A stretch of DNA of 64,000 nt from Limnephilus marmoratus (Eukaryota > Arthropoda > Insecta > Trichoptera > Limnephilidae), in assembly GCA_917880885.1 (NCBI GenBank), contig OU862916.1, forward strand, positions 50,132,831 through 50,196,830. The letters are read 5' to 3'. The notes under the pieces were generated by a model. That model was not told the origin of the DNA and made no database searches. It saw only the letters and a program-made list of their open reading frames with translations. Below are positions 45,891 through 58,114 of this stretch, piece after piece. Each line of letters begins with the position of its first letter. The first letter of the stretch is position 1. A program made the position numbers and the translations under genes.

Positions 45891-48465
45891 TTACTTAACG
45901 GTTGTGCCGAAACCGGTTGCCATAATCGAATAACTGCAAAGGGATACGTACCAACGTTTTTCTATTTATTTCCAACACTATTAAAATGTAAAATATTAGA
46001 AATTTGCAATGCAATGAACGATTTTGTTTCTCACGATCTCACGAAGAAAAAATGGGTAAAAAGTGTTTTAATAATAAAAAAACAATATTGTTTCTGAAAT
46101 TGTTCCTTTATCTCAGAAGATGTGACAAAATTTGTCTTTGGGACTTAGCTTGTATTGGGTATTTTCTTTCAAAGCTACCGACAGAATTCGCTTTAATTCA
46201 AGTACATCCGGCGAAAACGTGTGTACCCGAAAATTTAAAAATTTGAACAGAACTCAACTCCTGTCACTCCACTATTATTACGGGCATATTTTTGCAAATT
46301 ATTATTGTATTATTTAATCATGCTTAGTGATCTCTGTACCTACATTGCGAAAAGACAAACAATGAAAGTGTTTAGTAAAAAATATGTAATTCTTTTGTCC
46401 ATATTGCGATGAGTCTAGGATTCAAAGTCAAAGGCTTATGTCTAAGCTGTAGGTAGTTGTTTAATGAATTTCGTACTTAATTTAAAAAACGCATTAAAAA
46501 TAAAATTTATCATTGACGTAGAAGCAAAAACGCTTTTTAATCAGGGAAAAGATTATTACGCATTTGAGTTAAGTCGTATTAAAGCTTAACCTCATTTATA
46601 AATTAAAATGTTTTAAAATATTTAATTTTATTTTATTGTGCGTGCGGAATTAAGTGGACAGACTATATAATAATTAATTTGAAACAAGCGAACATCGCGG
46701 ATCGTCCAATCAAGGGCCTGGGATCTTAACCTTAAATTTCAACAGTAAATCTTCCTTCGGTGTTTCGAAGCAACGAACGTATCAAATAACATCGAGGTTG
46801 ATAAATATATCAACCAGCTTTAATTAAAACGTTACCACGAAAATACCAACCGAATTATTTGTCGGGACAAATCAGTGAATGAGGAATTTCGAAGTCCCAT
46901 GCTCGAATTACAAAATCTTATTCAATAGGTAACAAATCTTATTTAAATGTGTGGTCGCGAAGGCAAGCCCCTGTCTGGTTTTGTGAGTTAACTCATATGC
47001 TCCACGTGTAATTTATTCACAACTAAATCATTGTAAGAGTAAATTTAGCACCAAATCAAATTTACTCGAATGGTGCAACTTTATTGAGTATCTAACACAA
47101 ACTTTTTTTTATTTAATTAAAATTAAATTGAATTTCTGCAAGTGTTTGAGTATTTCTTTACTTGAACAATTAGAAATCAATAAAAGAACGAATGACCCTA
47201 ATATAATACTATTTAAAAAAAATAAGACAATTATTTACATCATACTCCTTAGTATGTCAACAAAGCCTAAACAATTTAACACATTTAGATAAGTTAATAG
47301 TCACATCATCATTAAACAACACATTAATATTAAATTTGTGGTAATCTATTGTCATAATTATTTACTTATTAAATCGATTTAATCGGTAATTAATCAATTT
47401 AGGCACCCTCAGATTGAAATTTAGTATCATATAAATAAGTCGTCTCAAAGTGGTCTAACCACGTTTATAAAATGGCATTGTAAGCCGAAGCAGCTGTCAC
47501 AATAATAAAAACTTTAAATACTTCAGAACTAAATAATAATATGAATAAATTTAATCATTATTAATTTAATTCGAATTAAGCACAAAAACAATTGATAACA
47601 TAAGTTTGATACTTTACTATATTAATAAGGTACTAAATAATAATATTACCTTATACCTTTCTCAACTACGTACTTGCGTAATATTTTCCGGTAATGATCA
47701 TATATGTTAAAATAATCACTGATTATTATGATCTTAGGACGTAATGTCAAGAAGAGGTTGATTGTATAATTATAAATGTTTGTAAACATTATTATTTCGA
47801 ATATAAACGATTGCTACAGTGTTGGAACATTTGTAAAACGCGTAAACAAATCGTAAACTTTGATAATATTTCAAGAAAATGTCAAAATGTTGACTTCAAA
47901 ACCGTTAAGAAAATTTAATATCCATCTAATTTGTTTCAAAATACATCGTGGAATATAATGACTACTAAAATTGATTGCATTTTTCATTTAAAAGGGCCAG
48001 TTTTAGGGAAATCTGGTTAAACCATTGATGTAGAGCACACAAGATGGTATTTGAGATTCAAAATAGTGCCTTATGGGTAAAATATTCAAAGGGCTAAGTG
48101 GGTAATGATTTATTAAAATCTTTGATATTAAAATCACCGAAGGAAAAAACTGTTTTCGATCTAAATCTTTGTCATAATAATAAATAACCGAGAAGTGCCA
48201 ACGGAGGATTGATGAGAGGACATTTCTTGGTAAATTCAGATATGTACTTTGAAATAAAAATCAAAATTTTTTACCTGCATAATATTACATTAGAGTCTTT
48301 CATGAAATGTGGGTATTTCGTTGCTTTAAGAAGAGGACAGAATTTAATGTGTTGGAATGACTTCTTTTAGGTAAAAACTGAAATTATTAGAAAATTCTTT
48401 CCAAAATCATTCATAACTAATTAATATTACATAATTATTGCTAACCCTGAACAAATCGCAAGTGC

Positions 48466-48846
48466 GTCGTACCGTTGAGTTTGGAAACCATCTCTGGTCT
48501 GCAGCCCCAAACATACCTGAAAAAACTCATGACAAAGTCCGTTTGATTAATTTTCCTATCATAACAAATGGACTGTAATCTTAAGAGCACTGGTGGGATT
48601 GCTATACTTGTTCTACCAGTATTTAAATGGAAGATCCTTTTGACACCGGTGGACAGTCGGGAAATGTCAAAATTGAGCGCGTTGAAATTTGTCCCATGGG
48701 AAGGAGTGGTTTTTAGACTCCTTCTTGCGTTCAAGAGGTCGGCTATGGAATGATTTGCCAGCCTCTGTGATTCCTCCCTCCTATAGGACCTTCAAAACCC
48801 AGGTTCACTACTTTCTTTCCTCAAAAAGACCCTACACAGCAAGATG
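48466..48846 (+). pseudogene. Jockey-like LINE reverse-transcriptase C-terminal remnant
   Basis: Plus strand: VRRTVEFGNHLWSAAPNIPE starts near 48466, with RLINFPIITNGL after a small deletion. Stops and shifts follow, then WNDLPASVIPPSYRTFKTQV and the end FLSSKRPYTAR with stop TGA at about 48844. This matches, piece by piece, the copy at 55557-56020. The motifs are those of the C-terminal region of Jockey-type reverse transcriptase proteins. A short stretch of the LINE 3' UTR follows to about 48880. Confidence 0.7.
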
Positions 48847-49683
48847 ACAAAGATGATTTTTTTTCCTCCTGGGTGTAGTTAATGTTAAAAAATGAGCCCA
48901 AGTCTATCGGGTGGATCGGACGGGTTCACTTTTTGAGTCCGCTGGTGTATTCTTTATCAGTGCTTCCTGAAATAAGTGGTCGTAAACGAGGAAAACGCCT
49001 AACATTATTCCGGCGGGATTAGCGGTTCGCCGCGGCTCGCGTGCCCGCCTGTCATTTATTAACTAATGTACGCATCAAGCGATCCCATAATGAAAACAAA
49101 CAAGCCGTTTAACGGAAAGGTTTGATTGTCGGGAATAATAACGTCTTAATTCCGGGGGAATAATTGAGATTGATGGGCGAAATGCGCACGCGCCGGGGGA
49201 GAAATGATTTCTTAAAAATGCGAAAAAGAAAAAATCCTTGGGTAATATTGTCTTTACCGTTAATGTACCTAGTAATATTGTCTCTAATCTAAGTGGAGGG
49301 GTCCATATTATCACAGAACTCTATAAATATTCATATACGTATATGTATCTATATAAAAATATTATGTCAGAGTTTGTCAACAACGCACGACTCACCACGT
49401 ATCGGAACAGTGTGGGCTATACTTTGCATTGTTAGGTGCTACAAATACATGAGTTGGATTTTTTAAAAAGATTTCAATGTTTTATTACCATAACCTCAAT
49501 TTTTTCTATGGTAACACAATTTTTTTCTACATGGAGATAAGCATAAAATGCCCATTTTGAGTTTATGATGCAATTCCGTCATGAATTGTGCTCTGCTCCT
49601 GTTTTAATAGAGAAATAGCTCAAATACACAAACAAAGAAATAAACTTGAAAAGTAGAAATAGCTTTAATTATGTATTTTTATT

Positions 49684-50130
49684 AAGGCCTGGTAGTAAGC
49701 CCTCACAAAGAAGAAGAAAGGGAGATAAGTAAATACAAATGTTAAAGGGAGCGCGTAAATACTAAAAACGACAATAATTAAGCGAAAATTGTGAAATTGT
49801 TTAATAAAACACAACTCGTTTAAAATATAGTAAAAATCTCCTAGGAAATGTCTTAAACAGCATTTAAAGAAATACTTTCAATTTTTTCATCCATATAACT
49901 TGAAAAATAACAGAAAAAATCTTGTTTATAATAGTTTTTTTGAGCATACTACTGTGAGATTTTTTTCTATCAAAGAAATCTCATATGATTATCGTTCCGG
50001 TGTGGAAATTTATAGATATAGATATATCTTCAAAAATTATATAAATATATTTTTTTGGAAACTTAAAAATTTAAAGTGTGCAGGAAAATATGTTGTAAAA
50101 CAGTAGAAATTGGGAATGCGGGGGCTTAAA
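49684..50130 (+). repeat. about 430-bp dispersed repeat, copy 3
   Basis: Starts AAGGCCTGGTAGTAAGC and ends GGGAATGCGGGGGCTTAAA. It matches copies 1 and 4 along the whole length. Confidence 0.7.
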
Positions 50131-51137
50131 ATATAAGAGAGTCACTCACTATCCCGCCATGATTGCTTTTATTATGAAATTTCAAAAAAATTGTGGAAAA
50201 ATGTCAGTTTGTTTATTCCCTAGAATTATTTGCAGTGTGTTACATTTTAAAATATTCAAACATCATTATTGTACGAATCAGTGATTTTTGAGATGTCTCA
50301 CTGTAGAAACAGTCCATCGCGTTGGTATTTACCACATTTTTTGTTACAAAGCATTTTAGGGTTAATTTACTTATCTGCTCGCACAAAGCTCCCTTCATGT
50401 ATAATGTTTTTTTTACTGTGTCTACAAGTCACATATGTGTAAAAGTACTGTGCATAGGTATGCAAAATAACGTGTCTTTAGGCACTCACATGTTATCAAT
50501 AAGTGACTCAAGTAAATATACACATACGAGCTTAGTATCTACTTTATCTGGATTGGTGCACCGACATTTCTAGACACATAGCATTCCAAACTGCCCTCAA
50601 ATTAATCAGTTATGCACCAACGCGATAAAGCACCGAAGTATCAATAGGCCAATCAAAAAGCGTGCGGATGATGGTATGAAACTTTTTGATTAAGTGGCTT
50701 TGTTTTGTCGGCGGATTAAGGGAGGAAGCGATCGTACATATAGCGTGAGAAAATCTCAAGGTAAATAATTGGCGCGAGTATCTTTACTCATTTACTCCGG
50801 CGAATGGGCGTGATTGTAAAGGTGCGTTCATACTGCACGATCACACCAAATTAAGCCTTATCTAACCTTACTAAATTAGTTAAATAATGAGAATTTATTT
50901 AAGATTGGGTTGTTTCAAACTTTCGTCTGATTACAATTAGTTCTAAAGCTGAAATGTACCGAAAATCAGCGCATGAAAAATTACGCTGATTGAAGGAACG
51001 ATGTTAATTAAAGATATACGTCGAAGACAACACGGCAATAAATATGGAAAACACCCAGACAAATTGTATAAAATCTTGCAGACTACTCCTCCCCCCCTCT
51101 TCCCCATATGTTATGTTTTTTTTACACAAGCTCCAAA

Positions 51138-51512
51138 CAGGAGGCCCTGAGGAAAATATTTCCATGTCATCTTTGGAGATGCTGTGTGGAGATTCTTTGG
51201 AGAGAGATTCATTGGAGAAGAAGAAGGAGAGGAAGGTCTGGGGAGGAAAAGGTGAGGGATGGGTAGAAACTTGAGGGTCAGGAGTGACGGACGTATGCAT
51301 CCGTCCTACCCACAGCGGTGAAAGGCTATGTTCCGATAGAATATGGCTGGAGAAGTCAAGGGAATTCTCTCAACCATTCGATCCGGCCTGTTATGCAGCT
51401 GGTGGGCAGATGCATCTGCCGCCATGACTCGGACACACCTCACTCCAAGAACCCGGGCACCCCTGCTAAGTCACCAAACATAGTGTACCTACCTCTTGGG
51501 GTGACCTATGGT
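51138..51512 (-). repeat. SINE-like family copy (LINE-tailed)
   Basis: Minus-strand copy. It opens at 51138 with AGGAGGCCCTGAGG (3' hairpin), then GATGCTGTGTGGAG, and at the far end CCCTGCTAAGTCACCAAA and GGGGTGACCTATGG, shared with 39.4 and 53.75 kb. Confidence 0.6.
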
Positions 51513-52437
51513 AGATATTTACGTATATAAACTGTACATTAAACAATTGGGCTAGTCTGAAGATGGCCTTAACAAGCTGAAACCGGTTACGGTCACAAAT
51601 AAATTAAGTGGAAAAAAGTTCTATATTTGTATTATTACATTGATTAATTAAGATATAAATTAGAGGACATGGTACCTGTCACGTTATAATAATGTTTTGA
51701 TTGTCACATAAAATCATATTTTAATTCCAATAAAAAGCATTCTAAAAACAATTTATTTTAATTTGAATTTGCTAAAAACCCGAACATATTAAATAATACG
51801 TTGTTTTGTTGAAACACTGTTTTCATGGTTTCCTTTTTTATAAAGAGAACTAGAGACAGACAAAAAAGTACTCAATTTCAGACGATTTTTAAGTAATTAA
51901 AAACTAACTAATCTATAAATGTTTCAGTGTTAAAACGAGACAAAAGTTATTTGAAGGTGCTTTTTTATTTGCGTTATGTTTTTTGTGACGTCTTTTAGAA
52001 ATAAATGTTTTATTTATTATGCCAGCACGCGGTACGCAATTCAGCGGTGAACCTAAGGAGGTGACTTTGACAAGGCACGTAATTCTGCACGTCCTGGTGA
52101 GGTTGCCGCAGATTTACGATATATTTGCATTTAAGTACTTGCCGCAAAACGACAAAGGGACAGTTTTGTGTAATTATCGCGTGTAACTTAATACGAACGT
52201 TTCAAGATACGTTGCAAATGAAACAAAAAACTACAGGAATGAGAATTGATGCATTAATCCCTCAGGCCTCGAGCATATTCTGTCAGAAGGTCACAGTATT
52301 AAAAATTTTAATGCAAACGTAAAAACGATTTAAAAATGGTCCACCTTACACCTTTTCTGACAAAAATTACAGATAATTTAATTAGACGAATGTATTATAA
52401 ACTTTTATAATGCATTATAAACCAAATAAAATCCACA

Positions 52438-52869
52438 CTTATCAGACCAGTACTCACGTACGCAGGTGAGACGTGGGTACTAAGAGGAATGAGCGAGCAA
52501 TGGACGTTTTTGAAAGGAAAATTCTGAGGCGCATCTTCGGACCGGTTCTAGAAAATGATTTTTGGCGCAGACCTGCGTTATATACTCTGTGTAAAGAGCT
52601 AAATGTCACAAAATTTATAAAGCTGGGAAGGCTTCGGTGGCTGGGTCATGTGGAGAGAATGACCGAGCACAAAGCACCAAGCACCAAAGTCCCTGCTGAA
52701 TTTAAGACCAATAGGGCGAAGGAGCCTGGGAAGACCAAGGTTAAGATGAAACGACAACGTCCTCAAAGATATATCTACCTTGGAGCTTCTAAACTGGAGA
52801 AAGCTGGCACAAAACAGAGATGAGTGGAGGAAGACTCTTGAGGAGGCCAAGACCCACCAGAGGTTGTAG
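52438..52869 (+). pseudogene. non-LTR retrotransposon ORF2 C-terminal remnant (RTE-like)
   Basis: Plus-strand pieces: LIRPVLTYAGETWVL, then after a frameshift near 52480 NERAMDVFERKILRRIFGP, then KLGRLRWLGHVERM. After another frameshift near 52790, the terminal RDEWRKTLEEAKTHQRL is followed by stop TAG (52867-52869) and a short GAT repeat tail. These are standard C-terminal motifs of retrotransposon reverse transcriptase ORFs. The element is 5' truncated and decayed. Confidence 0.75.
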
Positions 52870-53586
52870 AGCCAAGAGTGATGATGATGATTATTATAAA
52901 CTTTATTATCACCTCACTTTTTTGTCGTTTCACGTAAAAATAATTTAAAAAAATCACAAAGTTTCACAGTTTTTTATCAAATTGCATTCGAAAACGTTGG
53001 TTTCATGTATGCGTAAATTTTAATTATTTTATTGATAACTTTAAGATTTGCAAACAAAGCATGGTAATATTTCTTTTGAACACCGTTTAGGTCATTTTTC
53101 TCACTACGACAGTAAGAGAGACACAACGATTTCTTTGAGACCTGAATTAGTCTAAGGAGTTGAGTATATATATTTTTAATCCATTTGGTGACGCAAATTT
53201 ATTATGATTTTTTGCCATATCTACATATTATAATATATTATCTAAACACACGTCATAACACTGCGTCTAAATACTTTTTAATTTATTTAAATCATGTTTA
53301 ATTTGAAATTATAAAAGATAATACATATTTGTGTTTAATTTAAGTTCCACAAAAAAACTTAAGCTCTTGAACCTCGAACAAAGGTTATGAAAATCACGGT
53401 TCTTTATTACTAATTAGTGGAATTTCAGGGGAATTAATAAAGTTAAATACGGGATTTACTTTTTGCACTAGTTTCTGAACAGTATTATTCTGAAGCTACT
53501 TTCTTGGATTTTTTTCCTTTTTCGCAACTTTAAAAAATATATATTATTTCCAATTTTTCTCCTGCATAAAAAATAACTGATATGAT

Positions 53587-53850
53587 AGACGTATGAATCC
53601 ATCCCACTGCGGTATAAGGTAATGGATCGAGAGAGTTCGGCTGGAGAGTTAAAAAGGTTTCTCCCGATCCGGCCCGCCACGCAGTAGGTGGGCAAACACA
53701 TATTTCGCCAAGACTTAGACAAATCTCACCCCTTGAATCCGGGCACCCCTGCTAAGTCACCAAGCGTAGCGAACCACTTGGGGTGACCTATGATATTATT
53801 TAATAAATGGTTCTCGGCTCGGCGGTACCCAAACCCGCCTCCCAAATGGA
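53587..53850 (-). repeat. SINE-like family copy, 3' truncated
   Basis: Minus-strand copy with the 5' two thirds only: CGTATGAATCCATCCC, GGTGGGCAAACACAT, CCCCTGCTAAGTCACCAAGC, AAATGGTTCTCGGCTCGGC. The LINE-derived 3' module is absent. Confidence 0.6.
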
Positions 53851-55079
53851 TTATTTGCAAAAATGCAGGAGAATTTCTCTCAATATAAAACACAAAAAAT
53901 GGTAAAATTTAGCTCTTTTAATAATAGCGAAACTATTGAGAATCAAGTCTTAATTTTCGATTATTTTTAATTACTAAGAAACGGGACAAAAATCGAAAGG
54001 AAAAAGTAAATCCCGACTTCAAAGCATTCAACAATGTTCGATAATCATCGAATTCGAATGCCGAGGCCGCCTAAAATCAAAGGCCCGGCCCCGGTCAGCG
54101 GTTTTCTTTCTTATTGTTTTTTGCGCACCTATTAATTATGAAGCCGACGAGAGCTATATTTGACCCATTCTTTGGCGATTTAATTAAGATTAAGCTTTGT
54201 TTGTTGAACGGTTAACAAAGTCAGGGATGCAGTCAATTAGACACCTATTTAGGAACAATATCGTAATATCATAACACATGTAGTGGAGAACTTTGAAAAT
54301 ATTCAATAAATTTGTTAAAAAATTACGTTAGCAAAATAGATAACTTCTAACAAAATAAGAAAAACGATAATAACCCATCGTAAATCTTTAATTGACCATG
54401 AATTTTTTGGCTGACAAGATTTATTTAATGTTTTTTTTATCTTTTGAATTGAAAACTTCTTTACCACCGTTGTGATTTGTAACTCGATGAAACGAAAAAC
54501 AGCGATACTAAAAATAGACTTTTATTTATTTTTATTTATAATTTATTTAGTTTTTGGTTTTCATAATTTTTTTTTTTTTGTTTTTTTCTTCCTTTTTGTC
54601 TACATGCAATGTTTACAATACGCCTGTTTCTTAATAAAAATGCACTTTGTAAGAAATAATTTGGTTAAGGAAATAAGGAAACGATGTTTTTTTAACTTCT
54701 TTCACAAAACATTGTTAGAATTGTAAAGTTTCCTACAAACTAGATAATAAGGGCAACGCAGTTTGACGCTCTTTTCTCTGCAGGCGATCATAAGAGTGTG
54801 TAAAACTTGACACACTTAACTTTGTAGTCTAAATGAGGAACTAACGAATAAACCAAGTATTTTTGTTAAATCTATTTTTTTTTTGCTTAAGCAACACTCC
54901 CAACTGAAAAAAAAGTGCGTCGATCTGCACAGATAAAAATATGGATATTAACGTAATTTTTTTTTTCTATTTGTAAGTAGGTCCTTACTTAAAAAAAATA
55001 ACATTAAAAGCCCTCGATGTTTAGTCTGCCCCATCACTACTTTCACGTGGGAATCCAAATGAAAGATCAAATATTAATA

Positions 55080-55275
55080 ACAAATTGTATGGGAGGCTGC
55101 GGAGCGCTGTTTGAATGCAGCGGTACGGGAAACTGTTGGCGGGGAGCGGAGGTAACGAGCGTGCTCTGTAAACACATTGCTGCACGGCCGCAGTTAGTTC
55201 GAATTAAACTTAATTATCGCTCGGAGAGGGGTTAAGGGGTTACGGATTAGCCGAGGCACGGCTATAAAATAAATA
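55080..55275. promoter_or_regulatory. candidate enhancer or promoter island
   Basis: GC-richer, non-repetitive sequence with a Fox-type TGTAAACA (55167-55174), a homeodomain-type TTAATTA (about 55209), GGATTAGC (Otx-type) and TATAAA (55263-55268) in plus-strand order. A 72-codon frame overlaps it but shows no domain. Confidence 0.3.
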
Positions 55276-55517
55276 ATAAAAAATAATTTCAGCTTATAAA
55301 GGAAGATTAAAAAATAACACTAACGAGGTGCCCATGTTCGTGTCGTAGATCACATTAAGAAATTAAAAATAAGTTTTCAAGCCATTTTTTTAAACCACGC
55401 TAACAACCCACTACACGGCACTGTTTTTTTTTTGAGACCGTTATTATAAAATTTTTGCATCGTTAAATCATTTATTTATGAAAAATGTATGTATTTTTCT
55501 TTACATTAACTGCACAC

Positions 55518-55556
55518 AGGAGGCCCTGAGGAAAATAATTTCCCTCAGGGTCTCTG
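55518..55556 (-). repeat. LINE/SINE 3'-end hairpin
   Basis: GAGGCCCTGAGG and CCCTCAGGGTCTC pair around an AAAATAATTT loop, directly downstream of the Jockey-like coding remnant. The same hairpin sits at the 3' end of each copy of the roughly 400-bp SINE-like family. Confidence 0.55.
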
Positions 55557-56020
55557 TCATCTGAGAGGTGTGGAGGGTCTTTTTGAAGAGAGGAAGGAAT
55601 GAACATAGGTCTTGAAGAGACTTATGTTATAATAAGGAGGAAATACAGAGGCCGGCAAATCACAACACAAGAACGAGTCGAAGAAGCGACCAGTTCTCAT
55701 GTGACAAATGTCAACCGTGTACAAATGTTGGGCACGCGTTTGGCGTGTTTCCCGACTATTTCCTGGTGCCGAAGGGATCAACGATGCTAGTTCCTCGGGG
55801 CATCTTCATTCACGGTAGAACAAGGATAGCATTCCCACCCGACGTCTGTGTGCTCTAAAGATTGTAATCCGTCCGTTAAGATGGGAGAATCTATCAAACG
55901 GACCGCCCGTTTCTGCACAGAGTCGAGGGTATTTTTCGGGTATTTTGGAGGTCCAGACCAGAGGTGGCAGCCAAATTCAACCGTGGGGCGCACTTGCGAT
56001 TTGTATGCTCAATTAACTAA
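55557..56020 (-). pseudogene. Jockey-like LINE reverse-transcriptase C-terminal remnant
   Basis: Minus strand: SQVRPTVEFGCHLWSG, LDSVQKRAVRLIDSPILTD and LQSLEH, then a frameshift near 55810-55850 and the second part RTRAQHLYTVDICHMRTGRF, LPASVFPPYYNISLFKTYV, ending SKRPSTPLR before TGA. These are the standard C-terminal motifs of Jockey-type reverse transcriptase proteins. It is 5' truncated with one clear frameshift. The LINE 3' hairpin (55520-55554) follows directly. Confidence 0.75.
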
Positions 56021-56214
56021 CTAGATAACAATTACACTGCGGTCCACAAAACAAATCTGTCTTAGAACACCCTCATTGATTTATTCATATTCATACATAG
56101 CATTATACATATATATATAATGAATTGTTTGTTTTGACACTTAACAAGAACCGACACACGTATTTGATTTACTTGATTGTGCCAAGTCTTCCTCGGGCAT
56201 CCCCAAATTCTTTT

Positions 56215-57040
56215 ATCTTTTTACCATCCCCAATTGGGGTATGTTGTGATGCTGGATGAAGTGGGGAGAGGAAGAGATGGGGAATAGAAAGATGGGGAAG
56301 TACCTGGCTATTTAGATCTAGTCACCAAGCACGTTTTAAGCAACCTTTCAATTCTACATGGTAGTTTTACAACAGGGTGAAACTGAGAATATCTTCCACT
56401 CCGGAACGTGCCGCAAATTCGTCTTATAACTAACTAACCAACCATCACATCCCGTTTCCCCGCAGGGGTAGGCAAAGAGGACGTACCGCCAAACAACTCG
56501 TTCTTGGCACACATTTCTTGCCTTGTTTACATTCATACAATCTTCTTGTACCATGTCTTTCTTGGGCGTCCTCGACTTATTCTACCATTTGCGTCATATA
56601 TTCTCTTTCATTTGCGTCATATATTCTCCTTTCCTCGTTCATTCGCTCTACATGCCCAAACCACCGGAGCGTCCCTTTCTTAATCCTACACATTACGCTT
56701 ACATCAGCCTTGCATTCTATGCGGATCTCTACGTTTGTCACATGATCGACATGGTTTTAACACACATTCGCCTCAGGGATCTCTTTTCAACAGCATCCAG
56801 TCTACTTTCATCCTTTCTCTGCCAGTTCCATGCCTCACTGCCATCAGGGAAGGTACTAGTACTCCATTATGGACGGCTAGCTTCGCTTCTTTGAACAGTT
56901 AATATTTTTAAATGATTAAATAGTAAAATAACACATATCAATCAAATAAAATTTACTTGCGCACGCCGGGATTTGAGACTGCGATTTCCGGATCGCTAGT
57001 CGAGAGCCTTACCCCTAGACCACGGAGGTCATCGTGGAAG
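56215..57040 (-). repeat. tRNA-derived SINE interrupted by an RTE-like fragment
   Basis: Head at about 57040-56960 (A-box-like TGGTCTAGGGGTAAGG, degenerate B box TCTCAAATCCC), body at 56415-56215. The body matches the SINE at 3070-3500, including CCCCAATTGGGGTATGTTG. Between body and head, about 56416-56905 is a retrotransposon remnant absent from the other copy, so it inserted into the SINE. Confidence 0.65.
56440..56900 (-). pseudogene. RTE-like non-LTR retrotransposon ORF2 C-terminal remnant
   Basis: On the minus strand, peptide pieces typical of the C-terminal end of RTE-like reverse transcriptase proteins appear in order but in shifting frames: DESRLDAVEKRSLRRMC, then LRWFGHVERMN, then GRPRKTWYKK, then NVNKARNVCQERVVWRYV. 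Frameshifts and stops separate them, so it is dead. It lies inside a SINE. The superfamily name rests on these motifs only. Confidence 0.6.
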
Positions 57041-57702
57041 TATATTATGGAAGGCATTTCTTGTGTTCATTTTTATTCCATGGTTCAAATGCTTATAAAT
57101 ACATAGTAAATACAAACGGATGAGCTTTAATGAGGTGACACACAGTTTTTTTTTTAAATTTCTAGCCATTAATTTTCACAAAACGACCTAAACGACAGTC
57201 ATTTAGCTTGTTCATTATTAAAATAACATAAAAAAATAATAAGCTATAAAGTTCGTCCCCTGAACGTAATTAATTATTAATATTTTTATATTTCTGGTAA
57301 AAAAGCGTGGTTGGCGTGTGTAGATTGTATGAAGAGACCACATTATCAAGCAGCTGACACGGTTGTCTCTGCATTTTTATACCGTTTATCGTTTATATCA
57401 GTTGTTATGGCGTTTATGCCCCGAATAGCCGGAATTTATTGTCTTTACGGCAATAACACGATACGTTGCAGTGGTTAGTCTTGTTTAAATGGGGTGTCGA
57501 ATGGTGAACTTCCCTCATTAATCAAAATGTTTGATTGGAAGGGAAAACCACGAAAAAAAAAACATTATAAAATAAAATCCTGTATCTAAAAAATATCTCT
57601 TTGACTTACTCATTTTTTTCTTTCCACGACTGTACAGTTGTACACATATACCGTTATTTATTATATTATGTAGACAATTTAGTTCTATAAAAATAATCAC
57701 TC

Positions 57703-58114
57703 AATTTGGGAGGTGGTTGTGGGTATTGCCGCCTCGGGAACCATTTATTGGATAAACAACGCCTCAGTCACCTTTTTACTTTCCAAGTGGTTCGCTACGT
57801 TCATGAGGTGAGGTTCGTCTGGGTCTTGGCGACGCATCGTCTGCCCACCGCTAGCAAGCCGGAACATGAAGGACTGATTGAGGAAGACTATTTGTCCTCT
57901 CCTGCAGGATTCTCTCGACCCATCGCCTTGCATTCCGTCACTCCTGGACACACTGATCCTCAAATTCCTACCCACATCTCATATATTTTTCCACCTCACC
58001 TCACCAAAATCCTCTACTTCCTTTCCTTTAAAAGACCCTCCACACAGCATCCCCAAATTTGACATAAGCCTGGAGGGAAATTATTTTCCTCAAGGCTTCC
58101 TGTGTAGAGCTATT
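57703..58114 (+). repeat. SINE-like family copy (LINE-tailed)
   Basis: The most complete copy: start TTTGGGAGGTGGTTG, CCGCCTCGGGAACCATTTAT, GTTCGTCTGGGTCTTGG, GACCCATCGCCTTGCATTCC, then TCCTTTAAAAGACCCTCCAC and the hairpin (GCCTGGAGGGAAATTATTTT). The 3' module reads FLSFKRPST in one frame, matching the C terminus of the Jockey-like remnants. Confidence 0.7.

Noticed and set aside
52473..52823. 116-codon plus-strand frame as an intact gene
   Set aside because: It is the C-terminal scrap of a retrotransposon reverse transcriptase with frameshifts at both ends, so annotated as a pseudogene.
54472..54726. 84-codon frame with a hydrophobic Phe-rich stretch
   Set aside because: Translation of T runs; no supporting feature.
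56950..57040. functional tRNA gene
   Set aside because: A- and B-box-like sequences are present, but a clean acceptor stem and anticodon stem do not form and the segment continues into a SINE body shared with 3070-3500.
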